Shown here: positions 39,798 through 52,538 of the stretch, one piece after another
Numbering within the stretch: the first letter of the stretch is position 1
How the letters are laid out: each line of letters opens with the position of its first letter
Assembly: GCA_030522415.1 (NCBI GenBank)
Contig: CM060126.1
Span: 3,304,333-3,368,332 of the forward strand
Source of the DNA: Channallabes apus
Lineage: Eukaryota > Chordata > Actinopteri > Siluriformes > Clariidae
Reading direction: 5' to 3'
Length of the DNA: 64,000 nucleotides
Made by a program: the position numbers and the translations under genes
Notes under the pieces: generated by a model
Database searches by the model: none
The model's input: only the letters and a program-made list of their open reading frames with translations
What the model was told of the DNA's origin: nothing

Positions 39798-40868
39798 ATG
39801 TATGTGTGTGTGTGTGTGTGTGTGTGTTCGCGAGTGTGTGTGCATGTGTGTGCGTGTGCGTGTATGTGTGTGTGCATGTATGTGTGTGTGTGTGCGAGTG
39901 TGTGTGCATGTGTGTGCGTGCGCGTGTGTGCGAATGTGCGAATGACTTGTGAACGAAAGAAAGCTGCATTATGCTTGTTGTTTTTCTACTTTTTTTTTCC
40001 ACTTAAAAATAAAGAAGGTAGTTAGAGCTACATGTACAGTGAGACCGAGCTACAGGACCAGATACGCACAATTCTAATTACAAGACCAGCTACACACATG
40101 ACCAGATAAAAGACTAACTACAGACCGCGGTAGCTCGACACAGGGATTTAATCCGTTCCGGAGGCGAGTTCTTAAGGCGAAATTTTCCCAAAGGAAATAA
40201 TGTAAATGCAGAAAATCCGTTCCAGCCAACCAGAAATATTATAAACATTACCAATTTCCAATATTATAATTATATTTTTGCATATCACTAGCTACACATT
40301 TGACTTGTTCTCTAAACCACCAGAACTTACGACTGTAGCTACAAGGCTAGCTACACATCTAACTAGCTATGAAACTAGCTTCACCTATATTTTTGTAAGC
40401 GGGTTTAGCTCATGTTAGCCAGCTAATCAGAATTAGCAGTAAATATAAATATATATAAATATGGCTAGCTGTGAGAGTAGTTGTGTATTGTAAATAGGTA
40501 AAATCGTAATTGTTAAACAGCATGTTTGTGCGCGTGTGTGTGTGTGTGTGTGTAGGTGGTAACCGCGGCGATGTTTTCGCCCTGAGTTTACTCTCCTCGG
40601 ATTGGAAGCTATACGTGAAGCGGCCGTTGGATCGTGAGCAGCAAGAGCGTTACGTCATCAACGTCACGGCAACTGATGGCCTACACGTTGCCACGGCGAC
40701 CGTCCACGTGCTCGTCTCTGATGCCAACGACAACATCCCCGTGTGCGATCCGGTGAGACGCATACAAACACGTGCCAACACACATATACATACAGTACTG
40801 ACAAAAGGCAAAAACATAGGCACACAGGTATTTTGAGTGCGTACAAATATTTGTGCTTGTGCCTCATT

Positions 40869-40899
<31 letters not shown>

Positions 40900-41057
40900 T
40901 TAGGTGGTGTACACTGCATCCATCTCTGAGGATATCCCTGTTGGAAATCTGATCGTGAGAGTCAGAGCGACGGATGCAGACATCGGATCTAATGCACAGC
41001 TCCAGTATACACTGTCTGGGGGCGGGGCTGAGGACTTCAGCATACACCCTTACACAG

Positions 41058-41094
<37 letters not shown>

Positions 41095-44000
41095 CTCGTA
41101 AGATGCTGATATTTTGTGTGTGTGTGTGTGTTGTAGGAGAGCTAAAAACAGCGACGTCATTGGACCGGGAGAAAGTTGAGCGGTACTCTCTTGTTGCCAG
41201 GGCGACAGACGGGGGCGGGCTTTCGTGTGAGGCGACTGTTTCCATCACGCTACTGGATGTTAATGATAACCCTCCGAGGTTTGGCTCCGCCCATTACGAG
41301 ACCAGCGTTTATGAGAACACAGCTGCGAAAGCGCTACTTACACAGCTAAATGCCATAGATCCAGACCTGGGTACGAAACACACACACACGCACACACACA
41401 CACACATACTGCTGCTCCAATGGTTCCGAGCATCTCCTGCATTATTGATGAGTCCCTGTGCAAGTATGCGATCTGTTCTGCAGTGTTGCTACATGCCTTC
41501 GGTCACATTTTTTCCACTACAGGCGGTTTTCACTCTGCTCGGAAAAGCAGCCGATGCCAGTGTGATCCCGACATGGCGAGCTGCCCGATGAGTGATTCTG
41601 CAAGATTTCAGGCCTGTCTTTAGCTGTTTTATTAATACCTGCTTTTCATCCCACTAGAAACAGACAGACTTATCTGGAGTGAATAGGATCTCTGTGGATG
41701 GTGAGCTCATGTGTGACTTGTCCATGAGTGTATCCTGGACGTGCTGTAATGTTTTTCCCATCAAGAAAATGCCAAGAATCTGGTGAAAACATTAAGTTGA
41801 TAGACTATACTTGCTTTGTTCTGGTTTCTTTTTTTCCCCCTGATTGTCTCAGCTGGATAAAACAGACTGAGGCCTGCTTAGGGCAATGTTGCTGTTTAAG
41901 GATAGATTGCTGCCTGGATATTTCTCCTGTGTCTACTGCAAACAACACGCCTCCATTGATGATGAACAACCAAAACTCTGTTGGGGTTTCTAGTATTACA
42001 TTTGGCCAAAATTTCTTATCCTTTTTTTTTGTGTTGCGTTGGTGTTGTAGATGTTTAACCCTGCTATGCGTCGTGTATATTATCAGCTGCATCCTTTAGA
42101 GGTCCTCTCAGCTCAGTCCGGGTCGAAGATGTGGGTTTTTGTACTGCCGTGAAATCTCATTTCATCCAGCTAGAATCCTATGATGAAACCAGTGTTGGGG
42201 TTTATCTCTTGATGGAGTGGGATATGAGTTACTTTGACAACCTGGACTGGGGATGCAGTCTTGCTGACACAGAAAGACTCAGAAGCCAATCCGCTTAAGG
42301 ACTTGTGGACCTCTGGAAGGATGCATGTTACTTTTTTTACAGTCACACTTTCGTAGGATATTCGACAATCGCTTTTTCACTGCATTACGGTTTTGGACAA
42401 GTCGATTAAGTTCCATTTCTCCAGCAGCTGCCAGGACATGATAATAGTGCCTACTGTACTTTATTTTGTGCACTGTATGGTCAAATGTATATGAACACCT
42501 GACCATCGCACCATTCACAGATTTCAAGCATCCACCCTGTACTTGCCCCTTGCTACTATAAAAGCCTTTACTCTTTTGGAAAGACTTTACACTGGCTTGC
42601 GGAGTGTAGTATGTGCATTTAGTGAGATGATGTCAGGCAAGAAGTCCAAGAATTCCCAAACAATGGCAAACGATATCTTCATGGATCTTGCTTTGTCCAC
42701 GTTGTCATGCTGGAACTGGATTGGGTCTCTTACTTTCAGTAATGTGAAATCTTAATGCTACACCATACAAAGTCATTCTAGACATTTGTGGGCCTTCAAT
42801 TATGTAGCAACAGTTTGGGGAAAGTTCTCGTATGATCAGGTGTTCACATACTTTTGGTCATTTAGTTTTACCTGTTCTGCAACATTGTTGACAAGGAAAA
42901 TTTGCTGAAATTTGTCATGGAGTTTATAATAACAATTACCACTTTTCTACTGTACCTCTACTTTCTGTCCACGAAAGTTCTTACAGTATACCGTTGTTTC
43001 TTCCTGTCTAACGAACCACAGAAAGAGGTAATTGAGTATGGTAACTGTTTGAGGGGTCTAGCTCAGAAGGTTGCTCCACCATTACCTTTTTAAAATGAAG
43101 AAAACCAAAGAACAAGTATAAAGAACTTTAGCATGTTCCAAGCATTCTGGACCAGAATCAGTTTCTTGCAGGTGTTCTTCAGGACCATAGTTAGAGGTTT
43201 TACTATAACGGATATCACCAATATCATTTGACTGTTTCTGTAGACAGCTTTATTATCATTCATTTTCCAGACTTCAGCCAGACCTGGCTGATGGACAGAT
43301 AAAGAGCTCCAGCTGGAATAATATTTAGATTGGGTATCTTGTGAATTTTAATGGAGCTGAACTTCCTTCTTAATTAACCACCTGTTGATCACTTCCATTC
43401 CTCTACACAGAGTTCTCAGAGTTCTTCCACAATCCAACATTCCACAATCAGTCTCCACAAAAGACTTTGACTTCCAAATAATGTTCAAAGTGCCTCTGCA
43501 AAAACACAAGGATTGTGTTACTCCTGTAGTAGGGTACAATTTGGTAGGGTTTCAATCAGTTCCATGTCGGTTTGAGATGGCTTTGAAGTGTTCAGCCAAC
43601 CTACAGTATAATCCATTTTGGTCTTGAGCTTTTGTGAGACATTGGCAGAAAGGCAACAAGTGGTTGCATCCACATTAGAGACCATTCCATAGTGTCCTAA
43701 TGGGATGTAAGAACTGTAGGTTCTAACCAAAAGTAATCTTGATGTATGAGATGCTCTGCAACTTTAAACATTGTACACGGCCATGTTGACTGGATGTCAT
43801 TAGGTAACTGGTCAATGAACTGAAGGAGAAGAAGATAAAGAAGCCTATATACTTGTTAGGAAGTGCAGTAGCAGCTTGAACCCCTCACCTTCTGATCATT
43901 AACAGAGAACATTAACTGTTGTGCCAATACTGCCTTGAAGCTTTTTGCGCCCCAAATGGGGATTGAACCAGCGACCCTGGCGTAATTAGCACCACACTCT

Positions 44001-46809
44001 AAGCAACTGAAGCTTTATTTGATGTAGCCAGGAAATTACACTTTGCAAATTTGTTTCAAACTCATCATTAGACTGTTTCTTAACCATTCCAAAATCTTAA
44101 AAATTTGAATCCTAGACATTGAAACCTACTTGTGGCCACCACACGAAACCGCGTAGGTGCGATAGGGGTATTAGTACAGTAGTTAACAGATTATGGGCCA
44201 AACTTGTCTGAGTGATGGTGGTAGAATAATTATAAAGGTCTTGACTAAAACAACATGCGTGAGGAATCACAAAGGAGTTTTCATTTTCTGTAATGGAAAA
44301 GTACTCAAACTAGTTACGTTTATCAGAAAGTAACGCTGTAATGTAACTGATTACTTTTTAATTACAGTAATATTTTAATGTAATTAGTTACTTTAAAAAA
44401 GTAACGTCCCCAACACTGCTCATAGTAAACTTTTGTATTTAGCACTAAACCTGAACATGGAAAGCTTTGAAAGTTTCTTGTTCTTGTCTCTCTGTCTTAG
44501 GTGAGAGCCGTAAAGTAGTGTACTCACTAGTCGACTCAGCTCAAGGGGTCTTCTCCATCGATAAGTGGACTGGTGTGGTGGCTCTCGAGCGACCACTGGA
44601 CCGTGAGGTCCAATCCTCGTACCTCGTGGTGGTCCGGGCATCTGACCTAGGCGTCCCATATCGTCTCTCATCTCTCGCCAACCTCACCATCGCCGTTCTG
44701 GACATAAATGACAATCCTCCAGTGTTTGAGAGGCGTGACTACAGTGCTACACTGGGCGAGGATGCAGCAGCTGGTACCGCGGTGCTGCATGTCCATGCAC
44801 ACAGCAAGGACATTGGTACTAATGCTGACATCTATTACAGCATCCGGTCTGGGAACGCGCAAGGACACTTCAGCATTGAAACACACACAGGTGAGAAGAC
44901 AAATCTTACACTTACTGTACTGAAGGGTGAACGGGTATGTATGATTCCGAGATGCTAGTATACTAGCATGATTAGTAGAAAGCTAGTACTGTATATAGCT
45001 GTTGCCTAGATGGTAACATTATAAGTAGCAAACCAACATAATTCTATAATCAGAAGATACTATAGGTACTGTTCCACTATTAGAAATAGTAAAAGTTGCC
45101 TAGTTTTAGACAAATTCCTGAGTCATGGTTTATTTTTAAATGCTATGGTTTGCGCGTTGGCTTTCTAAATAGCATCTATGAGAAGTTGCAAAATGGCGTC
45201 ATATTATTTACATCCAGACAATAAACATAGATATGTCTTATTCTGTTAGCCTTATGAATTTTTGCCTTAGGAACCAAGCAGCAGCTAAGTTGCGTGTATG
45301 TCCGGGAGCCGCTCAAAACTTGTTTCTGTAAGTGGAAAGCCAAGCGAACAGAGCGTACAAAATTTCTTTTTGTGGATTTTTTTTTTTGCATTTTATGCAA
45401 GATTTAGTGAAGACAGGACCATGGAATCCAAGATTGTTATCGAGCACCACAGCAAAAGAAAAGGGGGCCACATTCAGTTTCGCTTTTTTTTTTCTTTCGT
45501 AAAATGAGGAATTCATGAAATTAAAAAAATAATAATAAAAAAAGTGAAGCACTGTCGCCTTGCACCTCCAGGGTCTGGGTTCGATTCCCCGGCCAGGCTC
45601 GATTCCCGTCTCTGTGTGCATGGAGTTTGCATGTTCTCCCCGTGCTTGGTGGGTTTCCTCCGGGTACTCCGGTTTCCTCCCACAGTCCAAAGATATGCAG
45701 GTTAGGCTAATTGGCGTTCCTAAAATTGCCCGTAGTGTGTGATTGGGTGTGTGAGTGTGTGTATGTGTGTGTGCCCTGCGATGGATTGGCACCCTGTCCA
45801 GGGTGTACCCCGCCTAGTGCCCGAAGTCTCCTGGGATAGGCTCCAGGTCCCCCGCGACCCTGAACACAGGATTAAGCGGTATAGAAAATGAATGAATGAA
45901 TGAATCTTAAATTAAGGTTAAGTGAGGTTTAATGTTTATTTATTTCATATTTTACTTCATTTACTGTACATGTCTATTCTAAAAAAAAGTATTGCTTTTA
46001 TATGCAAAATATGATTATTGTGCTGGAAATTGGTAATATTGGTAATATTTTTGGGTGGCTGGACCGGATTAGCTGCGTTTACGTTATTTCCTGTGGAAAA
46101 TGTGCTTCGCACTACAAAGAACTCGCCTCCACAACAGGTTTAATTTGTATGCCAAGGCACCACTGTAAATGGTTCATGGCTAATCTTGCTTTGCTAACTA
46201 ATCTGACAGAATTTCATAGAGGATTTTGAAATCACATTTATAAACATTCATATTTTGACCTCTAATTCTGATTAGCTGAACCTGCCAAGATTCTGAAATG
46301 ATTTTGAAATCATGTTCAAAAATCTTAATCATTTTCACTGCTAATGTTTTTTAGCTCGCTAACAAAAGCTAAACCTGACAGGATTTCTAACAAACTCTGT
46401 ATATACACATTTTTTCTTGTGTGTGTAAAGGTACTTTTGAGGGGATGGATGCTTTCTTTTATCAAGAAATTGTTGTCAATGATGAACATTTAACTAGCAA
46501 GTTAGCATGGAATGCTTGCTATGAGGAACATTATTTATGTTTGGTTTTGTCTGGAAAGTGCAGTAAGCTAGCTAATAGTACTTAGTTCAGTGAATATTGT
46601 ATCAGAAAGCTTGACTTTTTTTTTTTTTTTTTACCTACGCTTGAATTCAGTTTAAGATGTTATAGATGCTATGCTATGCTATGCTATGCTAGCTTGCACT
46701 TCCTGCTCTGGTGTTTGGATTGAATCTGTCAAAATGATATGATATTTGGTTAGGCTAAAATTTATCCATGTTTATTTGACTACAAAAATTATACGACCCC
46801 CCCCCCCCC

Positions 46810-46842
<33 letters not shown>

Positions 46843-46991
46843 CATTCTATAATGCAATTCAGCACTCACTGTTCTAGCCAGTATATAAAGCTGAGATATC
46901 GACAGCCCGAGGCGGTTTGTGTCCTAAATCGCAGCCACCCGCCTTTCCTCAAACTTAATCTCACCGACCCCCCTCACCCACACACAGGCGG

Positions 46992-47033
<42 letters not shown>

Positions 47034-50000
47034 TCATACACTTTTCAGCTTACAGCTCACGTTTGCACAAAGTTTCCTTAATAATTGCTTTGCATAGATA
47101 TTTAAAGACGCTCCAGATGGATGCTGCATATTGTTTTCTGCAAAGCACTGTATTTTCTTTCAAAGGCACATCATACACTATCACATAATACTGTATATAC
47201 TAGATAATAACTGCATAGAAGAATGCACAGTATTATTTATAGATGACCTTTGTAGTGTGCACGGTGTGCGTTTTAAGAGCATGACGATAATGTGACGTAT
47301 GTGTGCGTTTGTATCTGTGTGTGTGTAGGCGAGATCTCCGTGTCTCACGCTCTGGACTTCGAGACCTGTAAAGATTACTTCCTGACAGTAGAAGCCCGCG
47401 ATGGGGGAACTCCGCCCCTTACCACTGTCGCCATGGTGAACATCAATATAACGGACGTGAACGATAACGCGCCGATGTTCGGGCGTGCCGTCTACAGCGC
47501 CATCATCAGGGAGGACGCTAACATCGGTGATGCAGTCGTCAAGGTAACCAAATCTGACTAGGTGCTTACTGTTTCATTATCAATGGTGTGATGAAGAGCT
47601 GTAAGTCGACCTCGAGGTGACCTTTCGGCCTGGTTGCTTAGGTGACGGCCGAGGACATCGACAGCCAGGTGAACGGTGACATCCTGTACTCCATCGTCAG
47701 CGGCGACCGCGAGAACCAGTTCTTCATCGAGCCCGTGACGGGCCAGATCAAAGTCAACAAACAGCTAGATCGAGAAGCGGTGAGGAAATGCATCACGGTT
47801 GCCATGACAACAAGCGCACCGTGTCGGAAGACAAATTATCAGCTATTTCTATTTACAAGTGCACATAAATTCCTTTCACTGGTATTGAACTGACACTTAC
47901 GGTTCAGATGAATGCCACTTCAGGAACCATGTGTAAATTTAAATACACATATTGATTGTCTTCCATTAACGGCACATCCTGAAGTGTGTTATTATATTGA
48001 CACTTACATTTTAGCCATTTATAGTAATTTCCCGTTATCACTTACATTATCCTAGCTACAGTATATACAGTCAGTGCTGTATTATTTCTCTAATGTTACA
48101 GTGACACACTGACGACTTTCCAAATTCTCAAAAGAAATGCTCTATGATTGTACAGCTTTGTTTAATGACAGCGCTGGTTATTATAAGCGGTAGGTTATGC
48201 GGCTCATCCGGCGTACGAGCTGTTACTACAGAAGCGATGAATAAAAACCTGTGATTTACAAGCTGAACTAATGACACCGCCGCTGTGATCGAAAAATTAA
48301 TCAACACCTTCGGAGAGAACTTAACAGCCCAATTATCACATGCAAAATCATGGTTCTTATCCGTTTGTTAGCACGCAACATCACTGATTCGTTATTCTTT
48401 GTAAATAATATGCAGAATGCATGCATACATTAGCCTCTTTATCTGGGATGTTTGTAAATCACCAGTTTGTAAACGTCTGTGCATCAAATTTTTTATTAGA
48501 AATTATACATTAGTGGTCCATATTATATTAGAAAATTTTCAGCTGTAATCTTACACTAGAAATCAATCATATTATACATTCTGCTGTCTATTATAATTAT
48601 ATGTAATTGTCCATTGATTAAATATTATATAATTCTGCCTCTTATTCCATCTGTTTCTCCAGATTGCGGGATATGCTTTGGCAATAAGAGCTCTGGACGG
48701 CGGAACTCCGTCCATGTCTTCAACTGTGACCGTTAACATCGACATCTCAGACATCAACGACAACCCACCCACTTTTTCTCCAGCCAATCACACAGCGGTT
48801 ATTCAGGTACACTCAATGAGTGACAGTGATACAGCAGTTTAAAAAAAGAATATATGGGTAAAATAAAAATCTGACTACGGTTCACACCTTTATCGACAGG
48901 AGAATAAGCCGATCGGGACGAGCATCCTGCAGCTGTCAGTCACCGATAAAGACGCCGCCCACAACGGCCCGCCTTTTCAGTTCCGCATCCTCTCGGGAAA
49001 TGAAGAGCTGTGGTTCGCGATGGACAGGGAGGGGCTTATAACATCCAATCAGATGTTTAGCAGGTCCGAGAGAACGGAGTACATCATTCAGGTTGAGGTG
49101 AGACCAGCAGGAATAATCAAGTTACAGGTTACAGGTTTTTTTTACAATTAGCATAATTTCTACTCCTGTCAGTGTAGTTTGACTTTTAGCTTGATGCTGA
49201 AATTATACTAAAAGTCCTTAATTCTTTTGTTTTTATTAGTGCTGACACTCGATTAATAATTTTAATCTGGTTAATCTCTTTAATCTGGTTAGCCCAAGTT
49301 TTTATTTCCAATTTATTTATACAGTGGAACCTCGGATTACTATTCCAAAACACCAAATAGAATTTTCCTATAGGAAATAATGGAAACTCAAATTATTTGT
49401 TCTACAGCCCCAAAAAATAACTACATAAAAATAATTAACACAAAATATTAAGTAAAAATAAAACTAATTAAACTGCACTTTACCTTTAAAAAAAGTATAA
49501 ATAAATCCAGACAGATAAGTGTTTGTGTGTGTGTGGCATGGTGTCCAATGACGCACGTGCACACACAAAGAGCAGACTGAGCCTTGAGCAGAGAAAGAAA
49601 ATGGATCTTTAACCTCTCTAATGAGACTTGCTTTTGCTTTACACACGCGCTGTACACACATGCTTACGAACACAAAATAAAATATGTTTCACACACATGT
49701 GGTCACAGTGTTATAGTAAATAGTACACGGATGTTGATTATACCAGTAAGAGACGAGCACTAAGACCTAGCAGGGGAGACGATTACCTACAATTCCGCAT
49801 CGCAAGAGAGAGAAAAACCGTTCGCTCAGTTGTGATCACGTGACACTCGTCAAAACAAGAAGCGCATGATACTCGGTACTCGTAAACCAAGACAATGCTC
49901 GTTTTCCAAGATAAAATTTATTACAAAATCTTTGCTCGTCTTGCCGAACACTCGCAAACCGCGTTACTCACAATCCAAGGTTTCACTGTATATATTTAAC

Positions 50001-52500
50001 ATACTGTATTTACCCAAATGTGGGTCTCCAGGCCCGTGATTCCGGCAGGCCCCCGCTGTCCTCAACAACGCTAGTGCACGTGCGTGTGATCGAAGAGAGC
50101 GTGCACGTGCCTGTAGCGTCTCCACTACACGTGCATATAGTCACGGTGGAAGATGAGTTCCCAGGTGGCGTGATTGGACAGATTCACGCCACGGACCAGG
50201 ACGCTTTCGACATCCTCACCTATGGACACACACACCAACAGAACAGCCTCTTTAAGGTACGTGTGTACAGTATGTGCTGCTCTTTCTCTGTGTTCCCTAC
50301 TATAAATCGTCCGTCTTTCTTTCCGTCTCAGGTGAACCCACGTGACGGACGCATCATCGCTCTGTCCGGCCTAGACGCTGGCCGGTATTCTCTGAATGCC
50401 ACGGTGACGGACGGCCGCTTTTCTGTGAGCATACCTGTGAGCGTGCACGTGGAGTGGGCGTCGGCTGCTATGCTGCGTCACGCCATTACAGTGCGCTTCG
50501 AGCGCGTCTCACCGCACGACTTTGTCTCACGGCACCTCACCGCAGTCCGCCGCGCCATCTGCGATGCCATGGGAACGGCGACGCCCGATGCCCTGCATGT
50601 GCTCAGCGTGCAGCCGGTGGAGACCACAGGCCAGCTCGACCTCCTATTGGCTGTGGAGGCTCCAGGGGGAGGCGGCTTCCTGGCCGCAGCGCTGGTGAGC
50701 CAGAAGTTGAGCGCTGCCCGGCGGCGGCTCGAACAGGTCCTGCGTGTTTCCGCTGTTCTGGATAAAAACTGTTCGGGTCTGGAGTGCGGGGAGGCGCGGT
50801 GCGAGCAGACCATCACGCTGGACACACACGCACTCCTCACTTACACCACCAGCACCAGCAGCTTCGTCTCACCGCGGTTCCAGCGGAGCGCACGCTGCGT
50901 CTGCACTGGTGAGTCATGGGAGACGGACCATCATTGATACAGTATCTTGCAAAAGTATTCATCACCCGGAACTGATCATATTTTTTTTCACTTTTTTTCT
51001 TTGACAGACGGGCGGTGTGCTGCGGTGGCGGAGGTGTGTGAGGACGTCGTGTGTCCTGATGACATGCAGTGTGTGAAGACGGACAACAATAGAGGACCAT
51101 ACGCCTGCCAGTGTCCCCCAGGGAAACTAGAAGAGTGTGCAGGTATGTGTATGTGTGTGACAACATGCATGATTTGTTGATGATGTCATAAAATCTATGC
51201 AAATTCACTGCAGTATCTACAGGTTTATGCAAACATCATAAAAATATACTACAGATGAATGTAAATATACAGAGTTCGTGTTTTGAGAGAAACACAGTGT
51301 TTGAGAGAAATATTTATTAATACTGTGTATGTGTATGTGTGTGTCCAGGTCACACCTCTCTGAGTTTCTACGGCAACAGTTATATAAAGTACCACCTGAT
51401 TGACAGCTGGAAAAGTGGCGACGTTAAACTGCAGCTCCGTATCAGAACGCTACAGAAAAGCGGAGTGATCCTGCACACACACCCCGCCCCCTGTGCCATG
51501 CTAAAGGTTTTGTGCGCACACACACACATTTACACACACATACACACACAAACACTTAGTTAAGCGTATTATTTAACTGCTTGTGACCTTAAGTCCCGCC
51601 TTTGTGTGTTTGATTGACAGATGGAGGACGGACGCCTCCAGTTACAGCTGGGCTGCTCCGAAGGTGGCGGGGTCCTCACCGTCACCAGCCGACCAATCAG
51701 TGATGGTCGCTGGCATCACGTGACTCTCGAGTTGGGTCGAAACTTTAGTAGCCTCTCATTAGATGATTGGACACAGCAGGCCCCGCCTACGTCCCGCCTC
51801 CCTGGCCTCGACTGGTCCATTTCTATGGGGACGCAGCTTGGTTCCGATGGGTTCCAGGGTTGCCTGGACTCGTTGGCGCTGAATGATGATGACCTCCCAC
51901 TGCACAACAAACAGGCAACGGCGGCGACGATCACACGCCCACGGACACACGCACATGTGGAGGTGACGACACTGGGCGAGGTGACGCTCGGCTGCGTCCT
52001 ACATCATGATCCCTGTGCACGCCAACCCTGCGCCCATGGGGCCGCCTGCACCAGCCTGCCCAACGGAGGTGTGTGTGTGTGTGGGGAGATGTTTTTGTAT
52101 TGTGCTGGACACAAATTATTCTCAAATATTCCTGATTTTCGATGTTATGGGGACATTTGTCCGGTCCCCACAATGACTAGGTTACAGCTTACAGCTTTTA
52201 TTGATTCACTGATTGATTAATTGATTGATTAATTAGTTCATTCAATAAAAACTGTAGTTTTTATAACAGATACAAAAAGACATTTGACTGGTCCCCACAA
52301 TGACTTTTGGTGTGTATTGACTGGTCCCCACTACGTTAAGTAAATGAATGAATTAAGTTAAAGTTGTAGTTTTTGTAGCGTTGTGGGGACCGGCCAAAAG
52401 TCATTGTGGGGACCGACCAAATTCCCCCAATTAATCAATTAATTAATTTCTTTTGTGGTTAAAGGTAGAGACAGATTTTGCTGTAACATAGGGTTGAAGC

Positions 52501-52538
<38 letters not shown>

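Larger units (their letters stand above)
35864..40555. other. fat3 intron (4.7 kb)
   Basis: Contains a strong inverted repeat (36359-36471), short CA arrays (36942-36964, 37047-37071), GA/TC runs, a 19-base G run and large GT arrays (39235-39299, 39600-39631, 39740-39935). 40125-40230 looks like the left part of another mariner-type MITE (AATCCGTTCCGGAGGCGAG). 37700-39000 is AT-rich with nothing recognised. Confidence 0.75.
41371..44500. other. fat3 intron (3.1 kb) with transposon remnants
   Basis: Holds a Tc1-type deleted element (42473-42865), a tRNA-Ile-like sequence (43947-44018) and the right end of a hAT-like element (44107-44418). 41400-42470 and 42870-43940 are of ordinary base composition, without a conserved frame or a repeat that I recognise. 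They may be old transposon DNA. Confidence 0.65.
44891..47328. other. fat3 intron (2.4 kb)
   Basis: Holds a complete SINE (45545-45903), a (TATGC)n run (about 46667-46690), a C16(AC)n run (46797-46840) and a (CA)n array (46994-47032). The rest, 44900-45540 and 45910-46790, shows no exon and no repeat I can name. Confidence 0.75.

Noticed and set aside
41420..43730. Several frames of 60-120 residues in the intron between exons 12 and 13
   Set aside because: They overlap on both strands and match no family I recognise. The region contains transposon remnants and is spliced out.
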